In this document: positions 36,908 to 48,444 of the stretch, in pieces
Numbering within the stretch: position 1 is the stretch's first letter
Layout: every line of letters begins with the position of its first letter
Assembly (NCBI GenBank): GCA_947579665.1
Contig: OX388341.1
Span: 558,001-622,000, forward strand
DNA length: 64,000 bases
Direction: 5' to 3'
Source: Sympetrum striolatum
Lineage: Eukaryota > Arthropoda > Insecta > Odonata > Libellulidae
Notes under the pieces: generated by a model
What the model saw: the letters and a program-made list of their open reading frames with translations, nothing else
Databases searched by the model: none
What the model was told of the DNA's origin: nothing
Position numbers and translations under genes: made by a program

Positions 36908-39900
36908 TTGCTGTTAATTGAGATTAAGTAAGCTATAATTATCAAAAATAGAATACAATCCCTTACGATTCTTTCTCTCTTCCTGTCCATCATTAAGTCG
37001 AATCATCTGCAATACAATGGAGTCTGTGGTGAAGCTGCGGTGCTTAGAAAGATTAGGAGAGCCAGTAAGCGGAGGATGCCTAATAAATTGAGTATTAAAG
37101 TAAACAATGCGTATTTAGTTTAACTGTCATTGCTGTTAATTGAGATTTAGTTAGCTATTGTTATCAAAAATAGAATACAATCACCTACGATTCTTTTTCT
37201 TTTCCTGTCCATCATTAAGTCGAATCATCTACAATACAGTGGAGTCACTAGTGAAGCTGCGGTGCATAGAAAGATTAGGAGAGCAGGTAAGCGGAGGATG
37301 CCTAATAAATTGAGTATTGAAGTAAACAATGCGTATTTAGTTTAACTGTCATTGCTGTTAACTGAGATTTAGTTAGCTATTGTTATCAAAAATAGAATAC
37401 AATCACCTACGATTCTTTCTCTCTTCCTGTCCATCATGAAGTCGAATCATCTGCAATACAATGGAGTCTGTGGTGAAGCTGCGGTACTTAGAAAGATTAG
37501 GAGAGCCAGGAAGCGGAGGATGCCTAATAAATTGAGTATTGAACTAAGTAATGCGTATTTATTTTAACTGTCATTGCTGTTAGTTGAGATTAAGTTAGCT
37601 ATTGTTATCAAAAATAGAATACAATCACCTACGATTCTTTCTCTCTTCCTGCCCATCATTAAGTCGAATCGTCTGCTATACAATTGAGTCTGTGGTGAAG
37701 CTGCGGTGCTTAAAAAGATTAGGAGAGCCAGGAAGCGGAGGATGCCTAATAAATTGAGTATTAAACTAAACAATGCGTATTTAGTTTAACTGTCATTGCT
37801 GTTAATTGAGATTTAGTTAGCTATTGTTATCAAAAATAGAATACAATCACCTACGATTCTTTCTCTCTTCCTGCCCATCATTAAGTCGAATCGTCTGCTA
37901 TACAATTGAGTCTGTGGTGAAGCTGCGGTGCTTAGAAAGATTAGGAGAGCCAGGAAGCGGAGGATGCCTAATAAATTGAGTATTAAAGTAAACAATGCGT
38001 ATTTAGTTTAACTGTCATTGCTGTTAATTGAGATTAAGTTCGCTATTGTTATCAAAAATAGAATACAATCACTTACGATTCTTTCTCTCTTCCTGTCCAC
38101 CATGAGGTCGAATCATCTGCAATACAATGGAGTCTGTGGTGAAGCTGCGGTGCTTAGAAAGATTAGGAGAGCCAGGAAGCGGAGGATGCCTAATAAATTG
38201 AGTATTAAAGTAAAAAATGCGTATTTAGTTTAACTGACATTGCTGTTAATTGAGATTAAGTTCGCTATTGTTATCAAAAATAGAATACAATCACTTACGA
38301 TTCTTTCTCTCTTCCTGGCCATCGTTAGGTCGAATCATCTGCAATACAATGTAGTCACTGGTGAAGCTGCGGTGCTTAGAAAGATTAGGAGAGCCAGGAA
38401 GCGGAGGATGCCTAATAAATTGAGTATAAAAGTAAACATTGCGTATCTAGTTTAACTGTCATTGCTGTTAATTGAGATTAAGTTCCCTATTGTTATCAAA
38501 AATAGAATACAATCACTTACGATTCCTTCTCTCTTCCTGTCCATCATGAAGTCGAATCATCTGCAATACAATGGAGTCTGTGGTGAAGCTGCAGTGCTTA
38601 GACAGATTTGGAGAGCAATGAAGCGGAGGATGCCTAATAAATTGAGTATTAAAGTAAACAATGCGTATTTAGTTTAACTGTCATTGCTGCTAATTGAGAT
38701 TAAGTTCGCTATTGTTATCAAAAATAGAATACAATCACTTACGATTCTTTCTCTTTTCCTGTCCATCATGAAGTCGAATCGTCTGCAGTACAATGGAGTC
38801 TGTGGTGAAGCTGCGGTGCTTAGAAAGATTAGGAGAGCCAGGAAGTGGAGGATGCCTAATAAATTGAGTATTAAAGTAAACAATGCGTATTTAGTTTAAC
38901 TGTCATTGCTGTTAATTGAGATTTAATTAACTATTGTTATCAAAAATATAATACAATCACTTACGATTCATTCTCTCTTCCTGTCCATCATTAAGTCAAA
39001 TCATGTGCAATACAATGGAGTCACTGGTGAAGCTGCGGTACTTAGAAAGATAGGAGAGCAAGTTAGCGGAGGATGCCTAATAAATTGAGTATTAAAGTAA
39101 ACAATGCGTATTTAGTTTAACTGTCATTGCTGTTAATTGAGATTTAGTTAGCTATTATTATCAAAAATAGAATACAATCACCTACGGTTCTTTCTCTCTT
39201 CCTGTCCATCATTAAGTCGAATCATCTGCAATACAATGGAGTCTGTGGTGAAGCTGCGGTGCTTTGAAAGATTAGGAGAGCCAGGAAGCGGAGGATGCCT
39301 AATAAATTGAGTATTAAACTAAACAATGCGTATTTAGTTTAAGTGTCATTGCTGTTAATTGAGATTAAGTTAGCTATTCTTATCAAAAATAAAATACAAT
39401 CACTTACGATTCTTTTTCTTTTCCTGTCCATCATTAAGTCGAATCATCTGCAATACAATGGAGTCACTGGTGAAGCTGTGGTGCTTAGAAAGATTAGGAG
39501 AGCTAGGAAGCGGAGGATGCCTAATAAATTGAGTATTAAAGTAAACAATGCGTATTAAGTTTAACTGTCATTGCTGTTAATTGAGATTAAGTTCGCTATT
39601 GTTATCAAAAATAGAATACAATCACTTACGATTCTTTCTCTCTTCCTGTCCATCATTAAGTCGAATCATCTGCAATACAATGGAGTCACTGGTGAAGCTG
39701 CGGTGCTTCGAAAGAATTTGAGAGAAAGGAAATGGAGGATGCCTAATAAATTAAGTATTAAAGTATACAATGCGTATTTAGTTTAACTGTCATTGCTGTT
39801 AATTGAGATTAAGTTAACTATTGTTATCAAAAATAGAATACAATCACTTACGATTCTTTCTCTCTTCCTGTCCATCATTAAGTCGAATCATCTGCAATAC

Positions 39901-40901
39901 AATGGAGTTACTGGTGAAGCTGCGGTGCTTAGAAAGATTTGGAGAGCCAGGAAGCAGAGGATGCCTAATAAATTGAGTATTAAAGTAAACAATGCGTATT
40001 TAGTTTAACTGTCATTGCTGTTAATTGAGATTAAGTTAGCTATTGTTATAAAAATTGAATACAATCTCTTACGATTCATTTTCTCTTCCTGGCCATCATT
40101 AAGTCAAATCATCTGCAATACAATGGAGTCACTGGTGAAGCTGCGGTGCTTCGAAAGAGTTGGAGAGCCAGGAAGCGGAGGATGCCTAATAAATTGAGCA
40201 TTGAAGTAAACAATGCGTATTTAGTTTAACTGTCATTGCTGATAATTGTGATAAAATTAGCTATTGTTATCATAAATAGAATACAATCACTTAAAATTCT
40301 TTCCTTCTTCCTGGCCATCATTTAGTCGAATCATCTGCAATACAATGGAGTCTGTGGTGAAGCTGCGGTGCTTAGAAAGAGTTGGAGAGCCAGGAAGCGG
40401 AGGATGCCTAATAAATTGAGTATTGATGTAAACAATGCGTATTCAGTTTAACTGTCATTACTGTTAATTGAGATTAAGTTAAGAATTGTTATCAAAAATA
40501 GAAGACAATCACTTACGATTCTTTCTCTCTTCCTGTCCATCATTAAGTCGAATCATCTGCAATATAATGGAGTCTGTGGTGAAGCTGCGGTGCTTAGAAA
40601 GATTAGGAGAGCCAGGAAGCGGAGGATGCCTAATAAATTGAGCATTAAAGTAAACAATGCGTATTTAGTTTAACTGTAATTGCTGTGAATTGAGATTAAG
40701 TTATCTATTGTTATCATAAATAGAATACAATCACTTAAAATTCTTTCCTTCTTCCTGGCCATCATTTAGTCGAATCATCTGCAATACAATGGAGTCTGTG
40801 GTGAAGCTGCGGTGCTTAGAAAGAGTTGGAGAGCCAGGAAGCGGAGGATGCCTAATAAATTGAGTATTGATGTAAACAATGCGTATTTAGTTTAACTGTC
40901 A

Positions 40902-41566
40902 TTGCTGTTAATTGAGATTAAGTTAGCTATTCTTATCAAAAATAGAATGCAATATCTTACGATTCTTTTTCTCTTCCTGGCCATCATTAAGTCGAATCAT
41001 CTGCAATACAATGGAGTCACTGGTGAAGCTGCGGTGCTTAGAAAGATTTGGAGAGCCAGGAAGCGGAGGATGCCTAATAAATTGAGTATTAAAGTAAACA
41101 ATGCGTATTTAGTTTAACTGTCATTGTTGTTAATTGAGATTAAGTTAACTATTGTTTTCAAAATTAGAATACAATCACTTACGATTCTTTCCTTCTCCCT
41201 GTCCATCATTAAGTCGAATCATCTGCAATACAATGAAGTCTGTGGTGAAGCTGCGGTGCTTAGAAAGATTTGGAGATCCAGGAAGCAGAGGATGCCTAAT
41301 AAATTGAGTATTGAGGTAAAGAATGCGTATTTAGTTTAACTGTCATTGCTGTTAATTGAGATTAAGTTAACTATTGTTATAAAAATAGAATACAATCACT
41401 TACGATTCTTTCTCTCTTCCTGTCCATCATTTAGTCGAATCATCTGCAATACAATGCAGTCTGTGGTTAGGCTGCGGTGCTTAGAAAGATTTGGAGAGCC
41501 AGGAAGCGGAGGATGCCTAATAAATTGAGTATTGATGTAAACAATGCGTATTTAGTTTAACTGTCA
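40902..41566 (+). repeat. G tetramer, unit 1 (a-c-d, b missing)
   Basis: Three monomers, 665 bp. Type a (40902): TTCTTATCAAAAATAGAATGC and TTCCTGGCC. Type c (41124): TTGTTTTCAAAATTAG, CTTTCCTTCTCCC, AATGAAGTC, GGAGATCCAGG, GAGGTAAAGAATG. Type d (41346, 221 bp): TTATAAAAATAG, CATTTAGTCG, ATGCAGTC, GGTTAGGC. Type b of the full unit is absent. The one-base loss in d shifts the monomer frame. Confidence 0.87.
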
Positions 41567-42453
41567 TTGCTGTTAATTGAGATTAAGTTAGCTATTCTTA
41601 TCAAAAATAGAATGCAATATCTTACGATTCTTTTTCTCTTCCTGGCCATCATTAAGTCGAATCATCTGCAATACAATGGAGTCACTGGTGAAGCTGCGGT
41701 GCTTAGAAAGATTTGGAGAGCCAGGAAGCGGAGGATGCCTAATAAATTGAGTATTAAAGTAAACAATGCGTATTTAGTTTAACTGTCATTGTTGTTAATT
41801 GAGATTAAGTTAACTATTGTTTTCAAAATTAGAATACAATCACTTACGATTCTTTCCTTCTCCCTGTCCATCATTAAGTCGAATCATCTGCAATACAATG
41901 AAGTCTGTGGTGAAGCTGCGGTGCTTAGAAAGATTTGGAGAGCCAGGAAGCGGAGGATGCCTAATAAATTGAGTATTAAAGTAAACAATGCGTATTTAGT
42001 TTAACTGTCATTGTTGTTAATTGAGATTAAGTTAACTATTGTTTTCAAAATTAGAATACAATCACTTACGATTCTTTCCTTCTCCCTGTCCATCATTAAG
42101 TCGAATCATCTGCAATACAATGAAGTCTGTGGTGAAGCTGTGGTGCTTAGAAAGATTTGGAGATCCAGGAAGCGGAGGATGCATAATAAATTGAGTATTG
42201 AGGTAAAGAATGCGTATTTAGTTTAACTGTCATTGCTGTTAATTGAGATTAAGTTAACTATTGTTATAAAAATAGAATACAATCACTTACGATTCTTTCT
42301 CTCTTCCTGTCCATCATTTAGTCGAATCATCTGCAATACAATGCAGTCTGTGGTTAGGCTGCGGTGCTTAGAAAGATTTGGAGAGCCAGGAAGCGGAGGA
42401 TGCCTAATAAATTGAGTATTAAAGTAAACAATGCGTATTTAGTTTAACTGTCA
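41567..42453 (+). repeat. G tetramer, unit 2 (a-b-c-d)
   Basis: A full 887-bp tetramer at 41567 (a), 41789 (b), 42011 (c) and 42233 (d). Type b has the left half of c but the ordinary right half (GAGAGCCAGG, AAAGTAAACAATG). It closely matches the single tetramer of F copy 2 at 51995-52881. Confidence 0.9.
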
Positions 42454-43340
42454 TTGTTGTTAATTGAGATTAAGTTAACTATTGTTTTCAAAATTAGAAT
42501 ACAATCACTTACGATTCTTTCCTTCTCCCTGTCCATCATTAAGTCGAATCATCTGCAATACAATGGAGTCACTGGTGAAGCTGCGGTGCTTAGAAAGATT
42601 TGGAGAGGCAGGAAGCGGAGGATGCCTAATAAATTGAGTATTAAAGTAAACAATGCGTATTTAGTTTAACTGTCATTGTTGTTAATTGAGATTAAGTTAA
42701 CTATTGTTTTCAAAATTAGAATACAATCACTTACGATTCTTTCCTTCTCCCTGTCCATCATTAAGTCGAATCATCTGCAATACAATGAAGTCTGTGGTGA
42801 AGCTGCGTTGCTTAGAAAGATTTGGAGAGCCAGGAAGCGGAGGATGCCTAATAAATTGAGTATTAAAGTAAACAATGCGTATTTAGTTTAACTGTCATTG
42901 TTGTTAATTGAGATTAAGTTAACTATTGTTTTCAAAATTAGAATACAATCACTTACGATTCTTTCCTTTTCCCTGTCCATCATTAAGTCGAATCATCTGC
43001 AATACAATGAAGTCTGTGGTGAAGCTGCGGTGCTTAGAAAGATTAGGAGATCCAGGAAGCGGAGGATGCCTAATAAATTGAGTATTGAGGTAAAGAATGC
43101 GTATTTAGTTTAACTGTCATTGCTGTTAATTGAGATTAAGTTAACTATTGTTATAAAAATAGAATACAATCACTTACGATTCTTTCTCTCTTCCTGTCCA
43201 TCATTTAGTCGAATCATCTGCAATACAATGCAGTCTGTGGTTAGGCTGCGGTGCTTAGAAAGATTTGGAGAGCCAGGAAGCGGAGGATGCCTAATAAATT
43301 GAGTATTAAAGTAAACAATGCGTATTTTGTTTAACTGTAA
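42454..43340 (+). repeat. G tetramer, unit 3 (chimeric a, b-c-d)
   Basis: 887 bp. The first monomer (42454) has the left half of type b/c (TTGTTTTCAAAATTAG, CTTTCCTTCTCCC) and the right half of type a (ATGGAGTCACTGG). The others at 42676, 42898 and 43120 are b, c and d. Type c here has AAAGATTAGGAGATCC, a small change from unit 2. Confidence 0.9.
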
Positions 43341-45114
43341 TTGCTGTTAATTGAGATTAAGTTAACTATTGTTATCAAAAATAGAATACAATCACTTACG
43401 ATTCTTTCTCTCTTCCTGTCCATCATTAAGTCGAATCATCCGCGATACAAAGGAGTCTGTGGTGAAGCTGCGGTGCTTAGAAGGATTAGGAGATCCAGGA
43501 AGCGGAAGATGCCTAATAAATTGAGTATTGATGTAAACAATGCGTATTCAGTTTAACTGTCATTACTGTTAATGGAGATTAAGTTAACTATTGTTATCAA
43601 AAATAGAATACAATCACTTACGATTCTTTCTCTCTACCTGTACATCATTTAGTCGAATCAACTGCAATACAATGTAGTCACTGGTGATGCTGCGGTGCTT
43701 AGAAAGATTAGGAGTGCAAGTAAGCGGAGGATGCCTAATAAATTGAGTATTGAAGTAAACAATGCGTATTTAGTTTAACTGTCATTCTTGTTAATTGTGA
43801 TTAAGTTAGCTATTGTTATTAAAAATAGAATACAATAATTACGATTCTTTCTCTCTTCCTGTCCATCATTAAGTCGAATCATCTGCAATACAATGGAGTC
43901 TGTGGTGAAGCTGCGGTGCATAGAAAGATTTGGAGAGCCAGGAAGCGGAGGATGCCTAATAAATTGAGTATTGAAGTAAACAATGCGTATTTAGTTTAAC
44001 TGTCATTCTTGTTAATTGAGATTAAGTTAGCTATTGTTATCAAAAATAGCATACAATAATTACGATTCTTTCTCTCTTCCTGTCCATCATTAAGTCGAAT
44101 TATCTGCAATACAATGGAGTCTCTGGTGAAACTGCGGTGCTTAGAAAGATTTGGAGAGCCAGGAAGCGGAGGATGCCTAATAAATTGAGTATTGAAGTAA
44201 ACAATGCGTATTTAGCTTAACTGTCATTGCTGTTAATTGAGGTTAAGTTAGCTATTGTTATAAAAAAAAGAATACAATAATTACGATTTTTTCTCTCTTC
44301 CTGTCCATCATTTAGTCGAATTATCTGCAATACAATGGAGTCTGTGGTGAAGCTGCGGTGCTTAGAAAGATTTGGAGAGCCAGGAAGCGGAGGATGCCTA
44401 ATAAATTGAGTATTGAAGTAAACAATGCGTATTTAGTTTAACTGTCATTGCTGTTAATTGAGATCAAGTTAGCTATTGTTATCAAAAATAGAATACAATC
44501 ACTTCCGATTCTTTCTCTCTTCCTGTCCATCATTTAGTCGAATCATCTGCAATACAATGGAGTCTGTGGTGAAGCTGCGGTGCATAGAAAGATTTGGAGA
44601 GCCAGGAAGTGGAGGATGCACTATTAAATTGAGTATTAAAGTAAACAATGCGTATTTAGTTGAACTGTCATAGCTGTTAAATGAGATTAATTTAACTATT
44701 GTTATCAAAAATAGAATACAATCACTTCCGATTCTTTCTCTCTTCCTGTCCATCATTTAGTCAAATCATCTGCAATACAATGGAGTCTGTGGTGAAGCTG
44801 CGGTGCTTAGAAAGATTTGGAGAGCCAGGAAGCGGAGGATTTCTAATAAATTGAGTATTGATGTAAACAATGCGTATTCAGTTTAACTGTCATTACTGTT
44901 AATTGAGATTAAGTTAACTATTGTTATCAAAAATAGAAAACAATCACTTACGATTCTTTCTCTCTTCCTGTCCATCATTAAGTCGAATCATCTGCAATAC
45001 AATGGAGTCTGTGGTGAAGTTTCGGTGCTTAGAAAGATTTGGAGAGCCAGGAAGCGGAGGATGCCTAATAAATTGAGTATTAAAGTAAACAATGCGTATT
45101 TAGTTTAACTGTCA
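43341..45114 (+). repeat. F sub-block with CAATAATTACG deletion monomers (copy 1)
   Basis: Eight monomers, net -2 bp. The marker CAATAATTACG (one base shorter than CAATCACTTACG) occurs near 43834, 44053 and 44275, in monomers that also carry CATTCTTGTT or GAGGTTAAG variants. One monomer has a 1-bp insertion, GGATGCACTATTAAATTG near 44616. The counterpart in F copy 2 is at 52882-54877 with the same set and one extra monomer. Confidence 0.82.
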
Positions 45115-48100
45115 TTGCTGTTAATTGAGATTAAGTTAGCTATTGTTATCAAAAATAGAATACAATCACATACGATTCTTTCTCTCTTCCTGGCCATCGT
45201 TAAGTCGAATCATCTGCAATACAATGGAGTCTGTGGTGAAGCTGCGGTGCTTAGAAAGATTAGGAGAGCCAGGAAGCGGAGGATGCCTAATAAATTGAGT
45301 ATTAAAGTAAACAATGCGTATTTAGTTTAACTGTCATTGCTGTTAATTGAGATTAAGTTAGCTATTGTTATCAAAAATAGAATACAATCACTTACGATTC
45401 TTTCTCTCTTCCTGGCCATCGTTAAGTCGAATCATCTGCAATACAATGGAGTCTGTGGTGAAGCTGCGGTGCTTAGAAAGATTAGGAGAGCCAGGAAGCG
45501 GAGGATGCCTAATAAATTGAGTATTGAAGTAAACAATGCGTATTTAGTTGAACTGTCATTGCTGTTAATTGAGATTAAGTTAGCTATTGTTATCAAAAAT
45601 AGAATACAATCACTTACGATTCTTTCTCTTTTCCTGTCCATCATGAAGTCGAATCATATGCAATACAATGGAGTCTGTGGTGAAGCTGCGGTGCTTAGAA
45701 AGATTAGGAGAGCCAGGAAGCGGAGGATGCCTAATAAATTGTGTATTAAAGTAAACAATGCGTATTTAGTTTAACTGTCATTGCTGTTAATTGAGATTAA
45801 GTTCGCTATTGTTATCAAAAATAGAATACAATCACTTACGATTCTTTCTCTTTTCCTGTCCATCATGAAGTCGAATCATATGCAATACAATGGAGTCAGT
45901 GGTGAAGCTGCGGTGCTTAGAAAGATTAGGAGAGCCAGGAAGCGGAGGATGCCTAATAAATTGAGTATTAAAGTAAACAATGCGTATTTAGTTCAACTGT
46001 CATTGCTGTTAATTGAGATTTAGTTAGCTATTGTTATCAAAAATAGAATACAATCACTTACGATTCTTTCTCTCTTCCTGTCGATCATGAGGTCGAATCA
46101 TCTGCAATACAATGGAGTCTGTGGTGAAGCTGCAGTGCTTAGAAAGATTAGGAGAGCTAGGAAGCGGAGGATGCCTAATAAATTGAGTATTAAAGTATAC
46201 AATGCGTATTTAGTTTTATCTGTCATTGCTGTTAATTGAGATTAAGTTCGCTATTGTTATCAAAAATAGAATACAATCACTTACGATTCTTTCTCTCTTC
46301 CAGGCCATCGTTAAGTCGAATCATCTGCAATACAATGTAGTCACTGGTGAAGCTGCGGTGCTTCGAAAGATTAGGAGAGCCAGGAAGCGTAGGATTCCTA
46401 AGAAATTGAGTATTTAAGTAAACATTGCGTATCTAGTTCAACTGTCATTACTGTTAATTGAGATTAAGTTCGCTATTGTTATCAAAAATAGAATACAATC
46501 ACTTACGATTCCTTCTCTCTTCCTGTCCATCATGAAGTCGAATCATCTGCAATACAATGGAGTCTGTGGTGAAGCTGCGGTGCTTAGACAGATTTGGAGA
46601 GCAATGAAGCGGAGGATGCCTAATAAATTGAGTATTGATGTAAGCAATGCGTATTTAGTTTAACTGTCATTGCTGTTAATTGAGATTAAGTTCGCTATTG
46701 TTATCAAAAATAGAATACAATCACTTACGTTTCCTTCTCTCTTCCTGTCCATCATGAAGTCGAATCATCTGCAATACAATGGAGTCTGTGGTGAAGTTGC
46801 GGTGCTTAGAAAGATTTGGAGAGCAATGAAGCGGAGGATGCCTAATAAATTGAGTATTAAAGTAAACAATGCGTATTTCGTTTAACTGTCATTGCTGTTA
46901 ATTAAGATTAAGTTCGCTATTGTTATCAAAAATAAAATACAATCACTTACGATTCTTTCTCTTTTCCTGTCCATCATGAAGTCGAATCATCTGCAAGACA
47001 ATGGACACTGTGGTGAAGCTGCGGTACTTAGAAAGATTAGGATAGCAAGTAAGCGGAGGATGCCTAATAAATTGAGTATTAATGTAAACAATGCGTATTT
47101 TGTTTAACTGTCATTGCTGTTAATTGAGATTTAGTTAGCTATTGTTATCAAAAATAGAATGCAATCACTTAAGATTCTTTCTCTCTTCCTGTCCATCATG
47201 AAGTCGAATCATCTGCAATACAATGGAGTCTGTGGTGAAGCTGCGGTGCTTAGAAAGATTAGGAGAGCCAGGAAGCGGAGGATGCCTAATAAATTGAGTA
47301 TTAAAGTAAACAATGCGTATTTAGTTTAACTGTCATTGCTGTCAATTGAGATTTAGTTAGCTATTGTTATCAAAAATAGAATGCAATCACTTACGATTCT
47401 TTCTCTCTTCCTGTCCATCATTAACTCGAATCGTCTGCTATACAATTGAGTCTGTGGTGAAGCTGCGGTGCTTAGAAAGATTAGGAGAGCCAGGAAGCGG
47501 AGGATGCCTAATAAATTGAGTATTAAACTAAACAATGCGTATTTAGTTTAACTGTCATTGCTGTTAATTGAGATTTAGTTAGCTATTGTTACCAAAAATA
47601 GAATGCAATCACTTACGATTCTTTCTCTCTTCCTGTCCATCATTATGTCGAATCATCTGCAATACAATGGAGTCTATGGTGAAGCTGCGGTGCTTAGAAA
47701 GATTAGGAGAGCCAGGAAGCGGAGGATGCCTAATAAATTGAGTATTAAAGTAAACAATGCGTATTAAGTTTAACTGTCATTGCTGTTAATTGAGATTAAG
47801 TTCGCTATTGTTATAAAAATAGAATACAATCACTTACGATTCTTTCTCTCTTCCTGTCCATCATTAAGTCGAATCATCTGCAATACAATGGAGTCTATGG
47901 TGAAGCTGCAGTGCTTAGAAAGATTAGGAGAGCCAGGAAGCGGAGGATGCCTAATAAATTGAGTATTAAAGTAAACAATGCGTATTAAGTTTAACTGTCA
48001 TTGCTGTTAATTAAGATTAAGTTCGCTATTGTTATCAAAAATAGAATACAATCACTTACGATTCTTTCTCTTTTCCTGTTTATCATGAAGTCGAATCATC

Positions 48101-48444
48101 TGCAATACAATGGAGTCTGTGGTGAAGCTGCGGTGCTTAGAAAGATTAGTAGAGCCAGGAAGCGGAGGTTGCCTAATAAATTGAGTATTAAAGTAAACAA
48201 TGCGTATTTATTTTAACCGTCATTGCTGTTAATTGAGATTAAGTTCGCTATTGTTATCAAAAATAGAATACAATCACTTACGATTCTTCCTCTTTTCCTG
48301 TCCATCATGAAGTCGAATCGTCTGCTATACAATTGAGTCTGTGGTGAAGCTGCAGTGCTTCGAAAGAATTTGAGAGAAAGGAAATGGAGGATGCCTAATA
48401 AATTGAGTATTAAAGTAAACAAAGCGTATTTAGTTTAACTGTCA

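Larger units (their letters stand above)
36908..48444 (+). repeat. HOR family F, copy 1 (52 monomers, 11.5 kb)
   Basis: The largest unit in the window, 11,537 bp or 52 monomers with a net -7 bp. Pairs with copy 2 at an 11,537-bp offset over 37564-40235: 38018 with 49555 (CCACCATGAGG), 38462 with 49999 (TTCCCTATTG), 39349 with 50886, 39571 with 51108 (AAGAATTTGAGAG) and 40015 with 51552. The offset then shifts by whole monomers to 9541 at 43341, 9763 at 44476-46892 and 10,428 at 48001. Monomers with TTAACTATTG left and AAAGATTTGG right modules dominate 39793-45114 and are almost absent from the left half of the window. Contains the G tetramers described separately. Confidence 0.88.

Noticed and set aside
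40015..40197. 60-codon frames ending differently (40015, 41346, 42233, 43120, 47780, 51552, 52661) as a distinct gene
   Set aside because: They arise from a one-base loss in TTATAAAAAT, which shifts the monomer frame. They follow the monomer type, not a coding constraint.
44499..44756. 85-codon reverse-strand frame with a different C-terminal part (also at 54262-54519)
   Set aside because: The unusual part comes from a 1-bp insertion (GCACTATTAAATTG) that shifts frame across two monomers. It is duplicated only because the whole F unit is.
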